Shown here: piece after piece, positions 1 to 13,763 of the stretch
How positions within the stretch are numbered: position 1 is the first letter of the stretch
How the letters are laid out: each line of letters opens with the position of its first letter
Assembly: GCA_013398615.1 (NCBI GenBank)
Contig: VZSR01003806.1
Location: forward strand, 2,997,094 to 3,061,093
Origin: Brachypodius melanocephalos
Lineage: Eukaryota; Chordata; Aves; Passeriformes; Pycnonotidae
Reading direction: 5' to 3'
Length of the DNA stretch: 64,000 nucleotides
Made by a program: the position numbers and the translations under genes
Notes under the pieces: model-generated
Told to the model about the DNA's origin: nothing
The model's database searches: none
Seen by the model: the letters and a program-made list of their open reading frames with translations, nothing else

Positions 1-1360
1 CTTTCATCACTTTTGCTTTTCAACAGCACTATGGAAAACTCAAAGGGGGTTTCAGCCTCATAAGGCCAAATTTAATTTGCTATAATACAGCAATGTTGAT
101 GAAGAATAATGTGCAGTTTTTAGTTACTTGTCAAAACTTTGTTTCCCAACAAAAAGTTAGAAACATCAATTACAAGTATCACAACTATATAAATTCCTAA
201 GACTGATAATCACAGTAAATTAATACTTAATGCCTAAAACAATCAGTAAAAGGTTCTGTTCACAAGCTCAATTTTATACCCCTGGCTGCAATGCTGGTGT
301 CCCAAAGAAAATTTGAATTTCAAATCCCATTAGCAATACATGTGTAAAAAAAATCTACCAAATAAAATATTACATATTCAGATAGAAAAAAACATAATTT
401 TCATTTCCATATGAATATTAAAATAATTGAGAGCAGAAATTTTCTAAAAACTTTGAGGGGGGCTTTACTTTGCTTTTCAAAACCTGGTTAACACAATTGC
501 TGATTGATAAGGGGCAATCATGATTTGCATCTAGTGACTCTTCTAAATGAAATAGAATTGTTTGGGAAATAGGAAGAAAAGGATAAAAAGTTCTACTTGA
601 TTTCTTTCTCTCTGTGAAACTGTGCATTTTACTAAGTAATTTCCTATTCAAATTAATTCCCCACTTCTTTGAAAGGCAGCTGCATTGAAACATTTATGGC
701 CCAAAAGTCTGTACAAAATACTGTTTAATATAAGTAGGAACTACATACTCTGTTCTACCATACACCTTGATACTGTAGGATGCCTGGTAAATTTTCAAGA
801 GGTCAGGTGTTTGGTAGGGTTCATCCTCGTCGTCTAAAAATCTAATTCTTGGAGGATTTCAGATCTGGATTCTCTCTAAATTATAGCTATCATGACAAAA
901 CATTGCCTCTGGCAGAAAGGAGATTATAGCTATAGAGAGAATTTTCTTCAATGAAGATCAAAGCTATAAAATAGTACTAACATTGACCAGCAAAGCTATG
1001 GTATGATCATACCACTGACATGAAAAGCAGACGATTCTTGCAGGTTAGGATGTCAGAAATTCTTCATATTTTGATAGTATCAAAGTGGAAGGTGCATCTG
1101 TGAGCAGGACAGCTTTGTGAACAATGGTCCCTCACTCATTTGGAGGCAAGATTGCAAAAACATTTGGCTGCCTTTTAATGCAAGTGCTGAAGAACAGCTG
1201 TAATAATTGAGAGAAAGACAATCTCCAAAAACCATATACAAAAAATACAGTACTAATGCTATATTTTATGCTTTTAAAGACAATGCATTTGCTTCAAAAA
1301 TTGCACTTTTTTCTTCTTACCAACATCTCCACAGAGCTTTTAGTTAGAGGCTTTTAATAT
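1..1360. other. AT-rich non-coding sequence, nothing recognised
   Basis: Unique-looking AT-rich sequence. The only sizeable open frame (reverse strand, 418-693, 91 codons) has no family motif, no usable splice context and a composition like its surroundings, so I do not call it a gene. Confidence 0.7.
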
Positions 1361-1361
1361 G

Positions 1362-1492
1362 CTTTCCTTCCTTCCTTCCTTCCTTCCTTCCTTCCGAACT
1401 TCCGAACTTCCGAACTTCCGAACTTCCGAACTTCTGAACTTCCTTCCTTCTGAACTTTCTTTCCTTCCTTCTGAACTTCCTTCCTTCCTTCC

Positions 1493-1568
<76 letters not shown>

Positions 1569-1570
1569 TT
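1362..1570. repeat. Compound polypyrimidine microsatellite (CCTT)n - (CCGAACTT)n - (CTTT)n
   Basis: Three linked blocks are visible. About eight CCTT units (1362-1394) are followed by five to six units of the octamer CCGAACTT (1393-1440). A mixed stretch comes next in which CTTCC and TCTGAACTT alternate, and then a nearly pure run of about nineteen CTTT units (roughly 1492-1570). The plus strand is almost all pyrimidine apart from the GAAC interruptions. The octamer looks like a fused double tetramer that then expanded. The open frames across it on both strands are by-products of the repeat. Confidence 0.97.
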
Positions 1571-3589
1571 CAGAACTTTCAGCCATTTCTTTGCAGTAGA
1601 ATTTTCAGAATGTACTCAAGAACTTGGTCTTTCAAAATTATTATTGTAAATGAAAAAGAGACAGTAACCACCTGATCTCCCTGTATGTTTAAGCTTAGAG
1701 CAGTTAGGAACTTCCTCAACTTTTTACACTTTCATTTCTGACAAACTTTATAAACCATTATTTTTTACCAATTTTTCTCAAGTAACACTGCTTTAGAAAT
1801 CACTAGTCTGAGAAAGTTTGTGTAGGTTTACGACCTTTTTTGTTTTGAGCAAAAATATCTATCAGTGATTTGTAATAAATGACATGCTTTAATTTTTCTA
1901 TCTTTTTGTTCTCTGATCTATGTCCTTTGTCAAACACAGTTCCTTCACTTGCAATCCTGTATTCCTTGCCTTTACTTCCCCTTTTCCTCCTTCCCAATTT
2001 TCTAAGTTCAAATGCACAAAAAAGTAATGTGAAAATAGATTAAAAAGTGATCTTTTCCTATGTAGTTTTTGACTTTACACATAACTGATGTCTTTGAAAG
2101 ACAACTAGTAGACACCATGACAAAATTGAAGATGCTGTTCTATAAAATCATTCTAGAAACTATTGAAAAAATAAAACAAAGATGAAGGACTTGAACATGA
2201 CTGAAGTATAATCAGGTTAAATCTCACACCAAATCATCTGTTCTCCCTTGACAAACTTTTGGGAAAGGGGGAGAAAGACATGACAGCAGCTGCAGATAGT
2301 TCAAAGGCTTTCAAAGGGTGTGGAGAGCCCAAAGAAGGCACCTCACACAGCGAAGCTCCAAGTTGAAGTAGTGTCTCCAAGTCAAAGCCATGAGAAAGAG
2401 CCTACAAGGTCTCAGTAATATTTCTTGATTATTTTCTAAATATAGCAACACAGCCTAGATCCACCGGTGCATAAATGAAATTCTGCTTCACATATTCTGT
2501 GCTTTTTTCACCAGTATGCAAATACGGCTACTATGCCACTCCAATATTAACTGCGTCTTGTGCTGCAACAACTAAAGTACCAGAATTTGGACCTTTACAA
2601 TTGAAATGTGGGTTTGACATCATATTCAGGTCCTTGTGGCTGATGTTTTGAAGGTGAAACAAAGTCAAATTCTGTAACTTCACATGTTGCCAAGAGACGA
2701 AACAGTCGTCTTATGGCCATATCTCATCAGAGGCAATGGCACTAATCCATTTCCAGGCATCACAGCTCATAAACTCAGAACTATTATGGACTCGATAAAG
2801 TCAATCGATACATTAGTTAAGTGAGATGGAATGATTTAGCTCTTAGGGGAAAAAAAATATCGGGCTCAGTGTTATTCAATGCTGGGTTTGAGCATCCTGG
2901 AATAATGAATTACAAGAAAACCATTCAGACAGACACACCTGTCTTGGCACATTCACTTGAATTAAAACCAGGAAAACAAAGTCTTTCTGTTTTGTTTAAA
3001 TAAATTGAGAGGACTTCAAAACAAGGACTTCTTCTTACTATCTCTTCTACAAAAGCATCTTGAAGAGCTTTTTTCTGAGACCCTACTTCATACTGAGTAT
3101 GTATAACAGCTTGACAAGAACCTGGATTTGTCCCTTACAAATTTGAAAAGTAAAACTCTGAAGTATCCATGTAGGACTGGCAAGTTTTTCAAAGGTGGAG
3201 AAACCTATAGCACTTATATGACTTTCCCTCACTGACAAATCTGAGCTAGATAGAAAAACAGTGACAATGAGAGGAAATGGGATACTCTGGATACCACAAT
3301 AGGCATTAAAAATACATTTTTACACAAATTCTCTTCAATCTTACATACTAACTTAAAGTAATAAAGATAAACAAATGCATGTATTTACACACATCCAAAT
3401 AATCAGTAATGTATGTTGACTTATCTCGATCTTTATGAGGCCTGTTTTAGAAACTAATTGAATCTGTCTTTTATTTTAGAAAGTAAATAAATTTTATTTA
3501 CTGCTTCCTATTTGAAGAAAAAAATCACACCATAGGATGGGGAAACTGCATAATTTTAATAAAAAAATCCCAAATGCTAAATACTTTAA
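1571..3589. other. AT-rich non-coding sequence with a few open reverse-strand stretches
   Basis: No named feature. On the reverse strand several stretches of 35-70 codons stay open between about 3170 and 2530 in changing frames, for example an ATG-started stretch at 2720-2599 and a shifted continuation to about 2530. This could be a decayed retrocopy or chance. I recognise no protein family in it. See the separate finding. Confidence 0.5.
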
Positions 3590-3649
3590 TGAAATTATAT
3601 ACAATACTCAGTATTGGAATATTCAGTATTGAAATATACAATAATTTCA
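3590..3649. repeat. Imperfect 60-bp inverted repeat (hairpin-forming)
   Basis: TGAAATTAT at 3590-3598 is the exact complement of ATAATTTCA at 3641-3649. Inside it CAATACT (3602-3608) can pair with either of two AGTATTG copies (3610-3616 and 3624-3630). The arms are AT-rich and interrupted, so this may simply be a low-complexity palindrome. Confidence 0.6.
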
Positions 3650-6600
3650 TATAATAGAAGTTAGATCTCATTCCTCCTCTATCAGCCTACATTTTCATTT
3701 CAGAGAACCTCATTCACACCACAAAGGAAAGATCCCAAGCTGACATGTACTACAAATTCTAATTTTTATATTTTTTCAGCTTGAATAGATCCAGCAGCTT
3801 CTAGCACATGCAGAAGGCAGTGAAAATGTGCATTGAAATTACTGGTTAGCCTAACTACTAAAAATAGTTACTTCAGCCATAGCAAACAACATAGTAGAAA
3901 TATTCGTTCTGTAGATTATTTCTATTAAGTTTTATGTTTCTTGCAGAAAGACAATGTGAGCAAGACTGCTCATTAACAGTGGAATGCAGGAAGAAATAAA
4001 ATCCTCTAGCAATAGTTCAAGAAAGCATATTACAGTACATCTGTAAACCTGGTTTTCTCTAAGGGTGACCGAGGGCCAGAAAATGACATTACAAAGATGC
4101 ACATATCCCCAGTAGATTATTTAACCCTGCCCATGTGCAAAGGAAAAACAGCAGCAATAACATTAATATTCACAGTGGCACCCTTTGATGCCTTCATAAT
4201 TTAGATTTGACCTCAGTGAGAAACTTGGCAAATGACTTTTGCTCCTATGTTTCCAATCTTTTATGGAAGGACAATAACAGCCCTGCATCAACCCTGCATT
4301 ATGATTACCCAGTAAGCACCCACAAATGTTTTATATCCAGGATTTTGCAGTCTAGAACTGAAGCACACTGGAAAAGCTGATACATGTAGAAGTCACTATG
4401 GTTACTGCCTACACTTTCTTTGCCTCCAATAAAATCTTTCATTTCCATAAGCATTAAAATTCACCAAATGCACCAAAATTATTCAGACAAAAGAAATAAT
4501 CTCTTTGGTTTATAAGACTTTTAGCTGTGTTGCTTTTATCTTTTTAAGTATAGACTCTGAGCTGAGGCATATTATTTCAGATCTGAATGTATGAAAAAGT
4601 ATTGCAGGGGAAACCTTGTGGTAGAAATGCTTTGTGAACCCCCAGCTTCAGCAGTGTGTGTGGAACAGCTGTCTGCTGTTGGCCAGTGCATTGTCGAAAA
4701 CCAGAAAACAGTACAGGATGCCAGAAAAAATGCACTAGCTGGAGATTTAGCAAGCCAAATTCACATGATTATTCTTAGTATTATTGTAAATCTTTCCAAT
4801 AATAAGAAAATAAAAAGTTCATCTTCTGTGGTTAGATTCCCTGTCTATTGTAATAAGAAATAGCTATATGTAAAATTAATTTTGTTGTTTGTTTGAGTTT
4901 TTGTTTGATTTTTTTTTTTTGCTTTGCTTTATCTTACAGCAATCAGCATGATTCTTTTTTTCAGTATTTTTATATGAATATCAAACCAGCTAGAGCCTGT
5001 AACACTTCCTGATCTCATGGTCACTCGGTATTACCAAGCTCTCTAAAATTCTATCCAGTGTCTCTGTCCTCAATAGTCATTCAAAACATTTCTTAGTTTT
5101 ATCCTTTTACTTCAGTTAGCTTTCTACTTAAGTTCCTTCCAGCATGCTGAATGATTTTGTTCCCTGGCATTGCCTGTTATTCTGAAATCCTCCCTGAACC
5201 ACTATTGTCAGTTCTTCTACATACAAGTAGCCTATTTTTTCTTTTCACCTCAATTACCTCCTTACAGCTAGTTGCTCTTAGTGTGACATATTTGACAGAT
5301 CAATATGAACTTTATCAGTTCAGTTACTTCCCTTTATTTTTCCTATATGTGATTTTGCTGATGTTCTCTTTAGGCGAAAGTTCTTAATATTACTCTTCAA
5401 TACACTCAATGAGTTCCTTTCACTGAGAACCCTTTTTCCCTTTTTCAGAAAGAGCAGGATGCTCACTGCATACAGGACATGCAGGTAAAATACTTGACAC
5501 CTTCAGCAAGAATTAATCCAAACTGAGCTGTGGTTTGTAGAGAAGTAACACTGTCAGAGGCTTATTCCTGCTGCTGGGGTAGGATATATAATCCCCTCAA
5601 CACCCAAACCTACAGAATCTCTTCCAGCTTTGCAAGTCCCAGGGAGTCAAACAATACACCCGATACTCACAGATGGAACTTTCTGAAAATCGTAACTACT
5701 TTCCTAAAAGACAGATAAGCAAATTGCCCTTGACAATTCAGACCAGATGTCCAACCTGTAAGAACTCAGAATACTGCTTATCACAACATTAGTTTCTGAA
5801 ACCAGACTGGAAAATAGAGCTTTTCCCTGTAATCCCTCACTTTCATAAGAACAAACTCTTTCTAATGTATTAAATGTCACATGAAACAGCAAATCAGCAG
5901 TGGTCACTTTTTCATGTATCATTTCCACATGTGACACCTAGATACATTAAAGAAGGGGGAGGTACTTCCTAGAAGTTCAAAGAATTCAGCGGTTGGCTTA
6001 AAATAGTCAGCAACTTCTATATAAGTCATAGAAAATATTGAACAGTTCTCTTCTCAAAATTTTTCAATGTAAATTAGAATGTGATAAACGTTTTACTTCT
6101 GATGAAGTCTTAGTAAATGCACATGCATCCAGATTTTGACAAAAACAGAAGCAGTTTAGTGGGAGCTTATAAAACTTGTGGAAGGAGAGTACACCAAAAG
6201 GCTGATATTTATTGGTAGAGTGCTACTCTGACATTTAAGCTGCTTTTTGTTATGCTTGTTTACTTACTTGTGCTCCTGTCTTATTTCCTTGGAGAAATGT
6301 TAAAAAAAATAAAGTGACTTCTGCATACTAACTATTAGCTATGTCACAGCATGCTGCTTAAGATATGTTACAACCTCATTGGCACAGAAACATGTTTTGT
6401 TCTGATTGGGAACACTTATACCCAGAACAATGAAAATTCACAGCCCCAGCTCCTTGGGAACCAAGAATATATATGGCTTTATATAGAGGTTCAGCTGCAG
6501 CATTACAAGGTACAGCAGAGTATCTTGACTCACAGACAAGGTAATTTATAGTGGGACAGTATTTAAAACAAACTCAGATCTTTCTCAGATTAAATTAATC

Positions 6601-9600
6601 CAAGTTGGAGATCAAATGACCTGTAAAGATACAAATTATTCTTTAGAAATCATTCCAAGCTCAAACACATAGGAGACATGCCTTGGCTTTACCTAGAGAG
6701 AGCACGGACAAACACAGTGCAGATTCACAATCACAGCAACTGAGCACACAGTATAAAGAAAGCACAGCTTTAAAAAAGTTACTATCTTACAGAACACAGC
6801 TGGCTGATAGATTTAAGGAGAAAATGAAGATGCTGAGGAGCAAGTGACTTCTGTGGGCCTGGAAGATGCCAAGACACAGAGCAAGCTGCAAGGGGTGAAC
6901 AAGAAGAGGGACCAGAGAAAGCCTGCAAGAAAACAGCTAGTGATGGGAGCAGGGATAAAAGTAAATAGGGAGACCTGCTTGGCTGTAGGCTCTGCCGAGC
7001 AGCCTTCCAGGAGCAGCACTGCACCTTTGAGACTCTGCCTCAGCCAGCGCTGCTGTAACGCAAGTGGACGGCTCCATCTAGAGGCAAATATTCCCTGAGC
7101 TGGGGAAATGGCATCATTGCGACTGAAATACCTTTCTCCTCGAGTAAGAACCTATTCAAAATAGCGCTCCGAGCTGCTGTCCTCTTGGCAGGAATGTCCA
7201 GCAGGAGAGAGCAAACTCCATGCACCTCACCATCTGCAAAGGCTGAGCAGCTGAAAATAAAGCCAAGCTTTCCCGGAAATTCACCTCTCAGTTTGAATGG
7301 TCTCCCACACCACGTCTTGCTGGACTGATTCTGATCTCCATAAATGACACAGATTGAAGGCTTACTCTCATTCTGACGGCAAGAATGGGTCCACAGGCAA
7401 AGGGTTCCTGCACTCCTTTACCACTTGTGTCTCATAAGAAATATAGAGTATTTCCCACAGATACCTTGATAAGCACAATTATATTCAGTATTAAATAGAG
7501 CATCAGTAGTTAATATGAAGTTAAAGAAATGTTTCAAAAAATAATGAGATTATCAAAAAGAACGTTTATAATCCTTTATGTTGCAAAGGCCTTCTCTGTT
7601 GAACAAAGATGAAGCTATTCTTCTCCGTCCATCAATAAACAATATCTCCAACCACAAATTAATACTGATAAAGAGTCCAGGAGCACCAAATCACACCCTT
7701 TAAAAATTATAAGCAAATCTAACTTCATCCTGTCTATTGCTGGGGTCTGCACTCTGCGCCAAGCTATTCTCATGGAAGAGTTTTTCTTCTGCACTGATCA
7801 AGAAAAAAGAAAAGCCTTTGAGTAGATGTCTTTAAAAGCCCCTTTCTCCCAGTCACAGGCAAAAACATGTATTGCAATGTAATTTTACAAGCTTAACACC
7901 ACTGTAGCTTACTGTAATCCTAAAAGAGCTTTTTCAAATAGGCAGCAACCAGTTATATGAATATAATTCTTCCCGTTCACTGTTTTCAGGCTTGTGGGGT
8001 ATGTATCACCAAATATGCACTTTTTATAAATCAGTATGTTTAGATTCAGACAAGATGTGTATCTGAGCAACAGCACAGCAAGGAGTGACTGTTGTCTATG
8101 CATTACATTTTCTCAGATTACTCATTTATTATACAATAGTGTTCTAAATTTCACCCATCACTTTTTTCTGGTGTTTGTTAGTGAGGAAGAAAATTTGGAT
8201 TCAAACTAATTTACCTTTTCCATGATGATGTATTCTGCAGTTAGGTATAAGTTAAGATTAAAACTGGTGGGCTGATTATTGTAAGCAAGACACATTGGGG
8301 AGTGAGGGGAGAGAAAAAAATAATGCTCCTTTTCCTATAAAAAATAATTGCACAAATGTCTGCTCGTTTCTTAACCAATTCTTTTTCTGTGTTTTACTCA
8401 TTTAAATGTATTTTTGCAATAGCAGTACAAATCTAAATGAACAAATGCATAGGCAATATATTTTACAGTTCTAGGTTAGGTTTTGGGTTTCTTTTAAGGG
8501 CATATATTTCATGAAGCATTGGTTATTTTACAGGATTCATTCCTGAAAACAAAACTAGCAAACTACACAGTCATTTCTTCCCTGACTTCTTCCTACTTTA
8601 GGAATTCAGATCCAGTTTGCTGTTACTCAAAACAAAATTACTTGCAGCTATGACTCATATCTTTGTGGTAGCAAAGAATATAGGATGTATGTCTATTTAT
8701 GTAGCACATGCATAATAGCACATTTCAAGTTTTTTAAGGTCTCTTCTAAGAGAAGCACAAGAGCATGGATGGAGAAAAAGCTCTTTGGAGTCAAAGGAGG
8801 ACCCCAGTGGACTCTCACATGTGTTTGCAAATACATACACATACAATGGCACTGAAAATGTACTAACACCTATGGGAAGAGTTGAACATCAATCAAATGA
8901 AAACATCAGAGCTAACCTCCAAGAGGCTCTAGTGATTAGCAATCACTTCTGCTCAAAGACATTCCCACCTTGCAAGCTCAGCTTCATCCCTTGGCTTCAG
9001 ACCTAGAACAGACCAGTCCTCAAGCAAGTCCTGCCTCTTTGCAGTGTTTGGCTTTGCAGTGTCCAGCACTGATTTAATTCAATGTCTCAAAGACATTGGT
9101 GGCCAAAGAAACTGCACAATTAGTGTGCCTGTGAAACATATGCCACAGATCCCAGCTTCACCTTGGTGGTCCAAAACTGAAGAAAATACCGGTGAGAGAT
9201 GGACCTCAGACTTTCATTATTGCAATAAGTTTTTGGAGGCAGAAAATATGGATTAATCTAAATGGGTAAAAGAGAAGCACAGCTTAGGCCAAGATACAAT
9301 GCTCAGAAAGGTGAACAAAATACGGAGGGAAAAGTAGCATGCTGAGAAAGACGGTGAAGAGGGCCTGTTATGGTATATGTTAAAGACATGGATAGGTCAG
9401 AGAGAGTTCACAAAAATTTAACATAGCCCGCTGTGTCAGAACACATATGACACAAAAAGCCTAACATTTTTTTATCTTTGGAATGGCTTAGCCCTCTCTT
9501 AGTGTACCTGAAAATGGTAAAATACATGAACAGTGACTTCCGGTGACTGAGCTACACAAGTACCCATGAGTGTGATACCAAAACTTCAGATGTCGAAATC

Positions 9601-9854
9601 AGAACAAGACTGAGACTATTTCAGTCATTGTAGATCAATGTTCCTGGTCTAAATTAGTCAGCTGCCTGTTATGCAAGATCATCCTCCCTGCTAGTCATTC
9701 TCACAGGGTATTTACAGAACACTGTATGGGAATGGTGAGAATCTGAGTGAAGGTACAACCAGGAGGAGGCTATTTAAAAAAGAATATACTGCATACATTT
9801 TCAGGCAGACATTTAAGTAGACATTTCTATAAAGCATTTGTGTTTCCCCTTTGC
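3650..9854. other. AT-rich non-coding sequence
   Basis: No repeat family or exon recognised. A T-rich stretch lies at about 4887-4921. A slightly more GC-rich interval at about 6780-7230 carries overlapping open frames on both strands (84 and 80 codons), none with a recognisable motif. Open frames at 4591-4863, 8785-9006 and 9044-9256 are also motif-free and are left uncalled. Confidence 0.6.
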
Positions 9855-9914
9855 ATTATATATGCACACATACAGACATGTCTACACATATATGTACATG
9901 TATACACACACACG
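9855..9914. repeat. Degenerate (CA/TA)n simple repeat
   Basis: Alternating TATA, CACACA and TACA units with interruptions, ending in a short pure CA run. This is an old, impure dinucleotide microsatellite. Confidence 0.75.
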
Positions 9915-11501
9915 TTTTCATATCATTGCAGGTAATGTGGGAAGGAAGGCATACATAAATATGTTTTAAAAATCTTTCTAGAGCATGAAATACTTCTACT
10001 ACTTCTGGGTAGCACAGGCTTATTTGGAAATAGCTTTCGAAATGCACCTTTTGGAGAAAAGTATTTCACAAATCAAAGTGATTCTCTCAAAGCTTATTTT
10101 ACCATGATAGCATTTACTAGAGTAGGAGGAAGAGGAAAATTTTGTTTTATATCACCCCAGTGGATTCAAATCTTCCCTTTTCTGGATGTTTGATTCAGTG
10201 TCCTGAGCTAGATGTAAAACATCTTGTTAAAAAGATCAAAACCAAATGCACATAAAATATTTCAGCAGAATGACCTGCTGCTCTTCTCCTTCCTTTCTAT
10301 CTTATATGCTCATTTCCTTACCCTCACTGGTTGGGGTTGCAATATATATGAGGTTGCATCTATATGAGATAATTTCTGCCTGCTTAACTAATGCTAAAAG
10401 ACTCCTTTTTAGAAAAATACAGAACAAGTGAAGTGATCATAAGGTGGACTATCTCAGAAAAATCCCATTGAATAGCCTTTTGCTGTTTGTATCATATAAC
10501 AGGATTGCTTTGTGTGCAGTGTTATCTCAATTACTGTTCTGTGAATACAGTCATAAAGAAAGCAGGGGGAAAAAGTCAATGTTCCAATTTTTAACTATTC
10601 TTTTTACAGTATGTTTTCATTTATATTTCTTAAGAGGTATAGCACATGAATTAAAAGAAGACTGATTCATTTTGTTAACACAGAATACGACATGATCTGC
10701 ACTGATTCAGGGTCCATCTTATTTGCTAAAGGTGGAGATAAAGACCCGGAATTGTTGAACCAAGCCAAGAGTTAGGCTACTTTTTTTTTTGATAAATAGC
10801 ATTTTTTCAATAGCACTTGACCAAAAATGCAGGAGCTTCAGCAAAGCCCGCCAAACTCCAAATGGACTGTCTGATGATTTGGCACAACTTGAGATAATGC
10901 TGAAAGCAAGTACAGCCAAATTAGTACTTGCATTCAGTTAAAATGAAATGGACTATAATATAAATAGACCAAAATTGGGCCCAAATCCTGCAATTCACTA
11001 TGCAGGCAGACTGTCAAGTGCAAAATCAGCACTTTGTTGAGCAGAAATCTAATGAGGAAAAGCTCTAAAATGCCGGAAAGAATTATTAGAAGAAAAACAA
11101 TTTAAATCCTCCACATAACTAGAAATATTTGCTAAATATCACAGATACTAATAAATGAGTGAAGAGAACTTACTATGAACCTGTAAATGATTCTTTAAAT
11201 GTAGTAAAAATAATTTCATGCAACAATGTGTCAAGCCAGTTTGGGAAAAGTGCTAAAAAACCCTGATGACTGTGTTTATCCACAGCACAGCAAGTGTGTA
11301 ATCAGCATTAACGAGCCCAAGAAGCAATGCACTACCTGAGCACAACATAAGTGACAGATTTTGGAAGAAGATTAAAGATGAAAGGGAAGGAGCAAAAGGT
11401 TAAACATAGAAATCCCACAAAGAAAGGAGTCTTTAATGCTGGGCTTTTTTGAGAATTGCAGCCTACAGTGCAGTTCCTCTGTTTCATCTTTGCTCTGAAT
11501 T
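9915..11501. other. AT-rich non-coding sequence
   Basis: Nothing recognised apart from a ten-base T run near 10782. The short open frames have no motif support. Confidence 0.65.
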
Positions 11502-11542
11502 ATAAATAAATAAATAAATGAATAAATAAATAAATAAATAAA
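11502..11542. repeat. (AAAT)n microsatellite
   Basis: About ten ATAA tetramer units with a single A-to-G interruption (AATG) near the middle. Confidence 0.95.
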
Positions 11543-11800
11543 GAGAAGCAGTTTAGTATTCTTTTAAAAACAGTTTTAAAGAGAATCCTGTTCATGTTAA
11601 AACAATAGATTGCATCACGTTATATAAATAAAACCTTATACTGTGACACAAGGATCTGCTAGGAAAGTCAGAAATTCAAAAGACAGAAACGCTGTGAAAA
11701 ATCTGCAAACCTGAACACCGAGGAGAAAAATGAAACAAAGGAAACAGAACGTGTTTCTAGACACTTTATGGATAAAAATAAGTACAAATAATAAAGGAAG

Positions 11801-11816
11801 AACAACAACAACAACA
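11801..11816. repeat. (AAC)5 short tandem repeat
   Basis: Five consecutive AAC units directly after GAAG. Confidence 0.85.
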
Positions 11817-12189
11817 GAAAGCCTTACCATGATGTTTGCACAACTGTGTGTCTGTAGCCCATGCTATAAATGTGAATACCTTCTATTTTCATCATCTCAG
11901 CCCCTCTAGTGGTCAGTACCTGAAGATCTTTCCATCAGGAGGGACACAATCTATCCACATATATCATTTGCTGTTGCTCCAGTATCTTGAAAGATATTCT
12001 TTCCTTAATCGTGTAATTTTTTCTGGAGATATAACTTGTCACTTTTTATTAGCATTTTTGTCAGTGCTGCTGCTACATGCATACATTTAATTGCTAAGCA
12101 ACAAAGAGTAAGCCCTGCACAGCACATTCAATTACTGCATTCCCTGTGCCATGCATTGTTACTAATGCACTTATATAATAAGAAATACC

Positions 12190-12208
12190 AAAAAAAAAAA
12201 AAAAAAAA
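12190..12208. repeat. Poly(A) tract of 19 bases
   Basis: Uninterrupted run of 19 A. The sequence to its left shows no coding or SINE-like body, so a retrocopy tail is not supported. Confidence 0.9.
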
Positions 12209-13763
12209 GGAAGTTAAAAATATTTATTTCTGTTTCCATAGCATCTAGAAGCCATAATCTGAAATTAAATTAGGCTCCATCATGCTAGCCACCAGGAAGA
12301 GAGCTAACAGCTGAAGGAAGATGAGGGAAAGTGGACTGATAAAAAGTGCACTTGAGTTAAAAGCAGGGGTGAGTTTCAGTGTTTCTGTAGATGAATAGGC
12401 TGTGTCTAAAGCTCAGAGGTGACCACCCACCTACAGTTAGTCATGATTCTCAGACATTAGGGAACGATTGCTGTGGTTAAAATACTTGAAGGTTTTGCAA
12501 GTGTGGTGGCCTCAAGGTGGAAAGCATCACCAGTTTTCAAAAGTTTATCAGTTTGGAAGGGATATATCTGCATTGTAGCAAGAAATACCCTCTCTTTGTT
12601 TTTGTCTTTAGGTTGTAGATAAAAACAGAGCAGGCAGTATTTTCTCACCAAATGTTACATGTCATTGTCTGCTCTTCATATTGAAATGTATATTTGCACC
12701 TGTCATTGAAGGCTGTTGTCTCCAAAATCTGAGTTTGGCCTTAACAAGGATTACTTGAGTCTATCACACAAGGGACTATAGCTCCATCTTTCCTTTGTTG
12801 AAGTGCAGCAGTATTTATCAAAGAGTTGCCTTTACACCTGAGATATACAAGGACAGTGGTCCCTCTTTTCTCTTGGTGGGACTACCAGCTATTTTGCAGT
12901 CAGCACCACATTTACTGGTGCCATATCTACAATGTTCAGCAAGAAGAGCTGCTTGGAAAACTAAGCCATGATTGTGCAGGTGTACAAACTTGCATAAGCA
13001 CATACAACCACTTTTATTTCTGCAGTGAGATTCAGGAATTGGGCCTGACACTGTCTGTCTCTCTTTGGCATTTCCCGAGTAGCCCAAATGGAGCAAAGAA
13101 CTAGATGGGTAGAACTGGTAAAATCCTCCCAAACTTTGTTTCAGGATACTATATACCAGGTGTACTTTAAGATAGGCTTCTAGACTATTAGCCCCAAGGA
13201 TGAAGAAGAGTACTAGGAAAAGAGACAGTTGCTTTTGAATTATGAACAGTCATGTGCACAATCCTGCCCAATAGCATTAGTATTTCTTCTGGGTTCCAAT
13301 ATTTTTGCAAAGAAACTGGAATTCCCCAATAGCTAATGTGTCCTATCTCTTTTGGTGAGACTGATACAAGGGCTGTATTCTGTTTGAACTTGTTGAACCA
13401 AGTTGTGTTCTGGGCACAATGTCCTTTATACTCCCGTAGGAAGACCAAGTTGAATTGCTCTAAGTGAACCACAGCAGGAGATCATAAAGAACATTATCAA
13501 GTTCCTAAACTAATTAAGTACATCACTACTTAATCATACAAAGTGCTTCTGTATTAAGCTACTCAACACATTAATTACTTAACCCCCCCAAATATCATTG
13601 TGAATATATGTTTTTTATTGCTATTTCATAGGAGGACCATAGCTTGGACAGGCTACATATATTTCCAAGAACGACAGAGCTAAATCCTTTCATACACAGA
13701 CCTTGCTAGAAAGCCTAGGTAAGGACAGCTCTGACAACTCCTGCTCCAGCAGAGCATTTTTAG
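12209..13763. other. Non-coding sequence, nothing recognised
   Basis: Mixed-composition sequence. Overlapping open frames on opposite strands at about 12820-13130 (92 and 104 codons) and one at 13188-13472 lack motifs and look like chance. Confidence 0.6.

Noticed and set aside
1344..1649. Open frames on both strands through the 1.4-kb microsatellite (Lys/Arg-rich and Phe/Leu-rich)
   Set aside because: They are direct translations of tetramer and octamer repeats with no stop codons by construction.
2300..2400. Reverse-strand peptide resembling a short GFDLETL..LCE motif (MOZART-like)
   Set aside because: Only a few residues agree, and the flanking positions conserved in that family do not.
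2460..2520. HTGEK-like peptide on the reverse strand as a zinc-finger relic
   Set aside because: A single five-residue match without the paired cysteines and histidines of a C2H2 finger.
12190..12208. Poly(A) run as the tail of a processed retrocopy
   Set aside because: No coding remnant, polyadenylation signal or flanking duplication is visible beside it.
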